A DNA stretch of 18,851 nucleotides from Chitinispirillaceae bacterium (GTDB taxonomy: Bacteria > Fibrobacterota > Chitinivibrionia > Chitinivibrionales > Chitinispirillaceae), in the NCBI GenBank assembly GCA_016926315.1, contig JAFGOU010000300.1:1-18851 (forward strand), read 5' to 3'. How positions within the stretch are numbered: the stretch's first letter is position 1; every line of letters starts with the position of its first letter. Made by a program: the position numbers and the translations under genes. This document shows, one piece after another, positions 14,066-18,851 of this stretch. The notes under the pieces are model-generated. The model did not search any database and had not been told where the DNA came from. It saw nothing but the letters and a program-made list of their open reading frames with translations.

Positions 14066-15793
14066 ATGTCAAAACAGGTCGGTTTGCCTGAGGGCAAATT
14101 CACGACGCTTCTTTACGCTTCATATTTTCTTCTCGCTTTGCTTGTTGTTTTGACGAATACCGGCCTGTGTCAAGCGCAGGGTTCAGGTCTGGTCAATGTG
14201 AATCCTGATCCAAACGGGGAACCGTGGATCGCCGGCGGTATCACGCCGCAGGAGTGGGAACAGATGACCGCAGACCTTCCCTCGCTAGAACAGGTGCTCT
14301 CCTCGGGACTCATCAAGACGGCGGCTGCTGATCCTCCTGACAAGGTAGACAATTCCGTGCTTCCGGCATTCAGGCCCATCTTCAGCCAGAAGGGCGGCTC
14401 GTGCGCAATGGCCAGCTCGATCGGCTATGTATTCACTTATGAAATTAATACGCTGCGCGGACTCGAATCCGACACGCGTGAAAACCAGTATCCGTATGAT
14501 TTCACCTACAATTTCTGTAACAGCGGCAGCGGGAGTAACGGGTCCAATCCGAACCAGGGATTTGAGATTGCCATGCAGTGCGGGATACCTGATGCTGAAA
14601 CCTACGGCGGGTTCGGGCTCGGTAAATATAACCAGTGGGTATCAGGCTATGACGTGTACCATACCGGCATGGCAAACAGGGCGAAGAGCCAGTTCACCAT
14701 CAAGGTAAATACGACCAACGGGCTTCTGCAGATGCGGCAGTGGTTCAATGATCATGGCGCCGGAACGGACAAAGGCGGTTGTCTGGTATTTTGCTATAAC
14801 TCTTCCGGGAGTACGATGGCGACACTCGCCACCGGGACTCCCGAGGCGGGGAAGCGTGTCTATACCAAATTAGGCACCAGCGGCGGCCATGCCGTGACCA
14901 TTGCCGGGTACAACGATTCAGTCAGGTACGATTTCAGCGGAGATGGAAAATATACAAACGACGTGGATATCAACAGCGACGGCCGGGTCGATATCAAGGA
15001 CTGGGAAATCGGCGCCATGCTCATGGTCAACTCCTGGGGCACGAGTTTCGGCACCGGCGGCAAAATCTATGTGCCGTATAAATTCTGCGCCGAAGCCAGC
15101 CCCGGCGGCCTGTGGAGCAATATGGTCTACGGCATGCGGACCGATGAGTCTTTTGTCAAGCCGATGTACACCTACAAAATCACCATGTCGCACGACAACC
15201 GGGGCCAGATACGTCTGCGGGCCGGGTATGCCAACAACGGGACCGCAACTGCCGCAACCGGCACGCCCATCACCTTTGGCAAGGCGTTCAACTATGCAGG
15301 CGGCGTATATCCCATGCAGGGCGTGAATTCTGACCCGATAGAAATCGGTCTCGATGTTTCCCGGTTTGCCACAAGCCTGACCGCATCCACCGTGACCTTT
15401 TTCCTGCTTATCGATTCGCGGGGAGGGAGCGGCACGGTGGAAAGGTTCAGCCTGCTCGATTACCGCAACGGTGCAACGCCTGTCGAGACCGTATGCTCTC
15501 AGCAGGATGTCGACATCCCGACCGGCGCGACCGTGCTCAAAATCGTGAAGTCTCTCGGCCAGGTGAAGGTCGCAGCGGCGGATCGTGAGTCAATCGAACG
15601 GCCGGGAATCATCCGGTCAGGTACCATGCTCATGTTCAACCGGCCCGCGGCGGACGTTTCAATCGTCGCTCTCAACGGTGCATGCGTGCTGCGGCGCGCG
15701 CCGGGTCCGGATTTTGCGCTCGATATAAGCGCCCTGCCACAGGGCGTCTATCTTGCCAAAACAGGCAAGGCCATGCTGAAGTTTGTACGGTAG
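14066..15793 (+). CDS. secreted papain-family (C1) cysteine peptidase with calcium-loop insert and C-terminal sorting domain
   Basis: 575 residues from ATG 14066, which has GAGGAGG (14055-14061) four bases upstream. Signal peptide: LLYASYFLLALLVVLTNTGLC, about residues 15-38 in all. Catalytic set in order: oxyanion Q108 and nucleophile C113 in SQKGGSCAMASS, H275 in SGGHAVTIAGY, N322 in VNSWGTSFGTGG. Between His and Asn lies DFSGDGKYTNDVD followed by DINSDGRVDIKD, two EF-hand/dockerin-like calcium loops (289-299 and 301-312). A beta-rich region (about 365-490) follows, then a tail with ALNGACVLRR, ISALPQGVYLAKTGKAM and a final KFVR, consistent with a type IX-class sorting domain. Expected outside the cell or on its surface, degrading protein. 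Monocistronic, with a strong terminator directly after it. Confidence 0.9.
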   Translation: MSKQVGLPEGKFTTLLYASYFLLALLVVLTNTGLCQAQGSGLVNVNPDPNGEPWIAGGITPQEWEQMTADLPSLEQVLSSGLIKTAAADPPDKVDNSVLPAFRPIFSQKGGSCAMASSIGYVFTYEINTLRGLESDTRENQYPYDFTYNFCNSGSGSNGSNPNQGFEIAMQCGIPDAETYGGFGLGKYNQWVSGYDVYHTGMANRAKSQFTIKVNTTNGLLQMRQWFNDHGAGTDKGGCLVFCYNSSGSTMATLATGTPEAGKRVYTKLGTSGGHAVTIAGYNDSVRYDFSGDGKYTNDVDINSDGRVDIKDWEIGAMLMVNSWGTSFGTGGKIYVPYKFCAEASPGGLWSNMVYGMRTDESFVKPMYTYKITMSHDNRGQIRLRAGYANNGTATAATGTPITFGKAFNYAGGVYPMQGVNSDPIEIGLDVSRFATSLTASTVTFFLLIDSRGGSGTVERFSLLDYRNGATPVETVCSQQDVDIPTGATVLKIVKSLGQVKVAAADRESIERPGIIRSGTMLMFNRPAADVSIVALNGACVLRRAPGPDFALDISALPQGVYLAKTGKAMLKFVR

Positions 15794-15821
15794 CCATCAC
15801 CGTCGTGGCGTGGCACAAGTG

Positions 15822-15856
15822 ATCCCGGCGCCTGCACAAGGCGCCGGGATTTTTTT
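15822..15856 (+). terminator. intrinsic terminator of the peptidase gene
   Basis: An 11-bp GC-rich stem ATCCCGGCGCC (15822-15832) / GGCGCCGGGAT (15840-15850) with loop TGCACAA, followed by a T-run to 15856. It is 28 bases after the stop. On the other strand, where the convergent propeller gene ends at 15870, the hairpin lacks a T-run. Confidence 0.92.
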
Positions 15857-15869
15857 GCGGTGCGCACCA

Positions 15870-18449
15870 TCAGCGCGCAATACGAAGGGTCCTTGATACG
15901 GTCATGCCGGCCGCCGTCAACCTGCATACGTAAAGACCGTCCGGAAGAACCTTCCCCGCGTCGTCCCGGCCGTCCCAGCGCACACTCGATTTCCCCGAGG
16001 CGCGTACCGTACGATCGATGATGCGCACCCGTTTGCCGGCAGCATTGACAATCTCAAAAGTTACCGCGCCGGGCCGGGGCAGCGAGAACTCAATGGTCGT
16101 GGCCGCTGCAAATGGATTCGGGAAATTTCTCATGATCCTTACGCCTGCCCTGTTTTTCGCCGCCGGACCTTTTATAACCTTTACGCCTGCGGAAATAAGC
16201 GTGCGTTGGTACGCGCCGTTGCCGTGCGTGGCGACCCAGAGCTTTTTGTTGACCGGCGACACCACGAGGTCCATCGCAAGAACAGCCAACGGCAGTCCTT
16301 CCCTGAATTCGGTCCAGGTCGCGCCGTCATCGGTCGATGCCCACACGCCGAAATCATTTCCCAGATAGATATGCTGCTCATTGAACGGGTCAATTGCCAC
16401 TGCCGAGGTGGGAAGGTCCGGCAAACCATTTCCAATGTCGTTCCATGAAGCGCCCCCGTCATTGCTCCGGTACAGGTGCGACGAGCCGAAACCGGCAAGC
16501 GTGACATACACCACCTGCGGGTTAGTGGGCGACACCACGACATCGAGGTAGTACCGGTCGGGCAGATCGCCGGTAACGTTTTGCCAGGTTACGCCGCCGT
16601 CGGTCGTGGCAAACACCTGGCCGCGCGTGCGCGAAGACGGCGCCGTGGTCGCATACACGATATTCTCATTGGTCGGCGCAATCCCGATAGCAAGGACAGG
16701 ATTGCCGCTGAGCGCCTTATTGTCGTTGAGCGCGCGCCACGTGCTGCCGCGATCATCAGAGCGGCTGATGATGTCCTTGCCCGCATACAGCACCTGGGGC
16801 TTTGAAGGCGCCAGGGCGTACGGCGCCACGAAACAGGACCGGGAACCCGGAATGCCGCTTGCAAGGTTTGTCCAGGAACTGCCGCCATCGCTCGATCGGC
16901 TGAAATTCAGGTTGTACGTGGCGCCGTACATATAATTGTTGTCCGCCGGATCGATTTCGCAGTAGGTTCCATCGCCAGGTACCACGGTCCGCCAGCGGCC
17001 GTTCCCGGTGTAGATCTTGTGCGAGTTGTCCTGCAGTCCTCCCATTGCCAGGTCAGGATTGGTGGGCGAAACCGCGAAACCCGGATAGAATTGCGACGTT
17101 ACGTACCCGTTGTTCATGCTCCTGAACCGCTGGCCGCCGTCCGTCGACTGGTACACGCCGCCGTCATTGCCGAAATAGATCACCTCCGGATTCGAAGGAT
17201 CGTCCGTGTAGCAGTGGTGGTCGACATGCATGCCGCTGACCGTTGTCAGTGTGGCGCCGCCGTTTGTCGAGTTGTAAAAATTCACTCCCGCGATCATGAC
17301 ATGATTGACATCCTGCGGATCAACCCGAACGTAATGCGAGAACCAGCCCTGGTAGCCGGCCCAGTCGTCAGTGGTATTGACCGCGGTCCACGTGTCGCCG
17401 CCGTCATCGCTCCGGTACAGGCCAACGGTCGCACTCTGACCCCCGATATCCGCGTAGATCGTGTTCGGCGAAGCAGGGCACACGTCAAGAAGGGTTTTCC
17501 CGCCCCATGATGAGGGAAGCCCGCCTGCAAGCTTCTGAAACGAGCCGGCCGTTCCGCCCGTCGTGGACCGGTAAATACCCGAACCCTGGCTGTTCATGTT
17601 TCCGCACGACACATACATGATGTCCGGATTTTGCGGGTGAAACGCGATGTCAACCGCCATGAGCACGTCGTGCACCTGCACCCAGGTCGCGCCCGCATCG
17701 GTTGACTTGAAGGTCCCTTCCGAGGTACCGGCAAACACCGTTGAAAAATTCTGCGGGTGGATGCGTATCGCAAGCACGCCGCGCTGCTGACTATAGCTCC
17801 AGTCAAGGCTTTTTACCCAGGTCGCGCCGCCGTCTTCGGTCTTGAGCAAGCCGATGCCGTGGCTGCCGCGCGTCGAGCGCTGGTAAATGCCCCCGATTGA
17901 TTGCTGATAACTGTACACCTCGCCCGTGCCGATGTAAATCACCCGCGTATTCTCAGGATTGATGGCAATGGCATTGACCCCGAGCACCGGGAACCCGGTC
18001 TCAATCCTTTCCCAGGTGTAGGAGTTGCTGCCGCTGATGGTCATTTTCCAGAATCCGCCGCTCGCGGCGCCGGCGTACACGATGTTCGAATTTTGCGGGT
18101 CAACGGCCAGCGCATTGGTCCTGCCGCCCTGGTTATCCGGGCCCATGCTTTCCCATTTGCCGTCATAATAAAAAGCCCTTTTCGCCGCCATGCGCCGCGA
18201 ATATTCATACGCCGCAAAATACTCGTCACCTTTTTCGCCGTTAGGATAGGCGCGCTGGTCAGATAAGAACGTCAACGCGGCAAGCGCGTGCTGCCTGGTC
18301 CCGTTGTCCCGGGTAAACAGATCCCGGGTTTCGACTCCCCGGTCATGGCCATGCGAAATCATGGAACGTGCAATCGTTCCGGTCATTCCAAAGACAAGAG
18401 CGCAAACGCCAATGGCGATCACAACCCTGGTAACGGTGAAAGGTTTCAT
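15870..18449 (-). CDS. secreted Asp-box beta-propeller protein (sortilin/GH74-like) with FlgD-type C-terminal domain
   Basis: 859 residues from the ATG at 18449, chosen because a signal sequence follows at once (MKPFTVTRVVIAIGVCALVF); an in-frame extension to 18656 has no export signal after its start. The body has at least ten Asp-box or BNR-type hairpins (SxDxGxTW), for example KTEDGGATW, KSTDAGATW, RSDDGGDTW, RSSDGGSSW, RSDDRGSTW, ATTDGGVTW, RSNDGGASW and ASTDDGATW, with linking motifs such as INPENTRVIYIGTG. This number suggests two stacked propellers as in VPS10/sortilin and GH74 proteins. No GH74 catalytic assignment is attempted. About 90 C-terminal residues (NFPNPFAAATTIEFSLPRPG, VRWDGRDDAGKVLPDGLYVC) match the FlgD-Ig/type IX-like sorting module. 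Likely a surface or secreted adhesin, glycan-binding protein or hydrolase. Confidence 0.85.
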   Translation of the reverse strand: MKPFTVTRVVIAIGVCALVFGMTGTIARSMISHGHDRGVETRDLFTRDNGTRQHALAALTFLSDQRAYPNGEKGDEYFAAYEYSRRMAAKRAFYYDGKWESMGPDNQGGRTNALAVDPQNSNIVYAGAASGGFWKMTISGSNSYTWERIETGFPVLGVNAIAINPENTRVIYIGTGEVYSYQQSIGGIYQRSTRGSHGIGLLKTEDGGATWVKSLDWSYSQQRGVLAIRIHPQNFSTVFAGTSEGTFKSTDAGATWVQVHDVLMAVDIAFHPQNPDIMYVSCGNMNSQGSGIYRSTTGGTAGSFQKLAGGLPSSWGGKTLLDVCPASPNTIYADIGGQSATVGLYRSDDGGDTWTAVNTTDDWAGYQGWFSHYVRVDPQDVNHVMIAGVNFYNSTNGGATLTTVSGMHVDHHCYTDDPSNPEVIYFGNDGGVYQSTDGGQRFRSMNNGYVTSQFYPGFAVSPTNPDLAMGGLQDNSHKIYTGNGRWRTVVPGDGTYCEIDPADNNYMYGATYNLNFSRSSDGGSSWTNLASGIPGSRSCFVAPYALAPSKPQVLYAGKDIISRSDDRGSTWRALNDNKALSGNPVLAIGIAPTNENIVYATTAPSSRTRGQVFATTDGGVTWQNVTGDLPDRYYLDVVVSPTNPQVVYVTLAGFGSSHLYRSNDGGASWNDIGNGLPDLPTSAVAIDPFNEQHIYLGNDFGVWASTDDGATWTEFREGLPLAVLAMDLVVSPVNKKLWVATHGNGAYQRTLISAGVKVIKGPAAKNRAGVRIMRNFPNPFAAATTIEFSLPRPGAVTFEIVNAAGKRVRIIDRTVRASGKSSVRWDGRDDAGKVLPDGLYVCRLTAAGMTVSRTLRIAR

Positions 18450-18784
18450 AGCCGGCCCCCGGGCTACAGGTGATAGGGTAGGAGAGGTATTACCAGTAAT
18501 ATAGGACGGTTGAATGGATTTTGCTGGAAAATTGTGCGTTTTATGCTGGTTGTTCTCCCTGCCGGTGTTGCTTTGCTCGAAAAAACGCCTATTGTTCCGG
18601 ACGCATTTCGATCCTGCGGTTAACGTATCGTGGAATAGTTGATCCACGGAAATCATTGTATTGCAGCCGAATTATCGATAATAAAACCCAAAAATAATTA
18701 TTATAAGAAGGGACCATTTAACCGTTTCCGTATGCGATTAACGGTAAAAGCGCATGATGAATAACATCCCACCATGGGGGTCGT
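18450..18784. other. divergent gene-free region with several palindromes
   Basis: Separates the minus-strand propeller gene from a plus-strand gene. Perfect palindromes are visible: TATTACCAGTAATA (18488-18501), ATTATCGATAAT (18671-18682) and AATAATTATT (18693-18702). On the minus strand the run TATTTTTG (near 18691-18698) fits the Bacteroidota -7 consensus TAnnTTTG, but no matching -33 element was found. No gene is supported here. Confidence 0.5.
18488..18501 (-). promoter_or_regulatory. operator-like palindrome upstream of propeller gene
   Basis: Perfect 6-bp arms TATTAC and GTAATA around CA, 39 bases before the start codon at 18449. On the minus strand it overlaps TATATT, a possible -10, so a bound regulator could block transcription. 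No good -35 was found. Confidence 0.28.
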
Positions 18785-18851
18785 ATGGTTAAAAAGTATT
18801 TTTTATCGCTGAAATCTTCCGTTGTGCAAAAGCTCGCACTCGTTTCTCTGG
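18785..18851 (+). CDS. start of an unidentified plus-strand gene (truncated by window edge)
   Basis: Only 22 codons are visible. ATG at 18785 follows GGGGG six bases or so upstream. The peptide begins MVKKYFLSLKSSVVQKLALV, a basic N-terminus leading into a hydrophobic stretch, as expected at the start of a signal peptide or membrane anchor. It is divergent from the propeller gene. Nothing more can be said about function. Confidence 0.45.
   Translation, partial: MVKKYFLSLKSSVVQKLALVSL

Noticed and set aside
18450..18656. N-terminal extension of the propeller protein
   Set aside because: The extra 69 residues are polar with no export signal, whereas ATG 18449 is followed directly by a signal peptide.
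1..18851. CRISPR arrays, tRNA or rRNA genes, phage or transposase genes
   Set aside because: No regularly spaced repeats, tRNA-like cloverleaf motifs, rRNA signatures or transposase motifs were noticed on either strand; only the non-coding element at 13681-13824 suggests mobility.

Overview
The window looks like chromosomal DNA from an uncultured or little-studied bacterium of the Fibrobacterota-Chlorobiota-Bacteroidota (FCB) superphylum. The reasons are that three secreted proteins end in C-terminal modules of the type IX / FlgD-Ig sorting class (GH31 enzyme, papain-like peptidase, Asp-box propeller protein), that there is an outer-membrane-barrel-like protein, and that coding sequence is moderately GC-rich with AT-rich leaders. 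No marker gene pins down the phylum, so this placement is inference. No rRNA, tRNA, CRISPR, phage or transposase gene was found.

Layout. (1) 1-4041, minus strand: a tightly packed five-gene operon, read right to left: UbiA-type prenyltransferase 1, UbiA-type prenyltransferase 2, an exported TPR-like protein, a 2x[4Fe-4S] ferredoxin, and a geranylgeranyl-reductase-family flavoprotein cut by the left edge. Junctions overlap or nearly touch (6-nt gap, GTGA overlap, 11-nt overlap, ATGA overlap). The gene content (membrane prenyl transfer twice, then ferredoxin-dependent saturation of the prenyl chain) resembles the late steps of archaeal ether-lipid synthesis or of saturated prenyl-quinone/chlorin synthesis. 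It is the best candidate here for an undescribed system. (2) 4337-5071, plus: a small secreted leucine-rich-repeat protein. (3) 5072-5491: an AT-rich gene-free leader with a good promoter and an inverted repeat. (4) 5492-9484, plus: a secreted GH31 glycosidase followed by an outer-membrane-type protein, closed by a hairpin at 9503-9527. (5) 12467-9557, minus: etfB, etfA with an N-terminal ferredoxin domain (the architecture of electron-bifurcating ETFs), then a long-form hisG. (6) 12685-13683, plus: a fused MsrB-MsrA with two in-frame starts, each with its own strong Shine-Dalgarno. (7) 13681-13824: a 140-bp palindromic MITE-like element whose left end forms the msrBA stop codon. (8) 14066-15793, plus: a secreted papain-family peptidase with a calcium-loop insert between the catalytic His and Asn, ending at a strong terminator. 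(9) 18449-15870, minus: a secreted Asp-box (sortilin/GH74-like) beta-propeller protein with a FlgD-type tail. (10) 18785 to the end: the start of a further plus-strand gene.

The exported proteins (LRR, GH31, barrel, peptidase, propeller) suggest a polymer-degrading or surface-interacting lifestyle. The cytoplasmic genes suggest anaerobic, ferredoxin-based electron flow. The free ferredoxin of the prenyl operon and the ferredoxin domain of EtfA have identical cysteine spacing. This allows, but does not prove, a link in which the bifurcating ETF supplies low-potential electrons used for prenyl-chain reduction.
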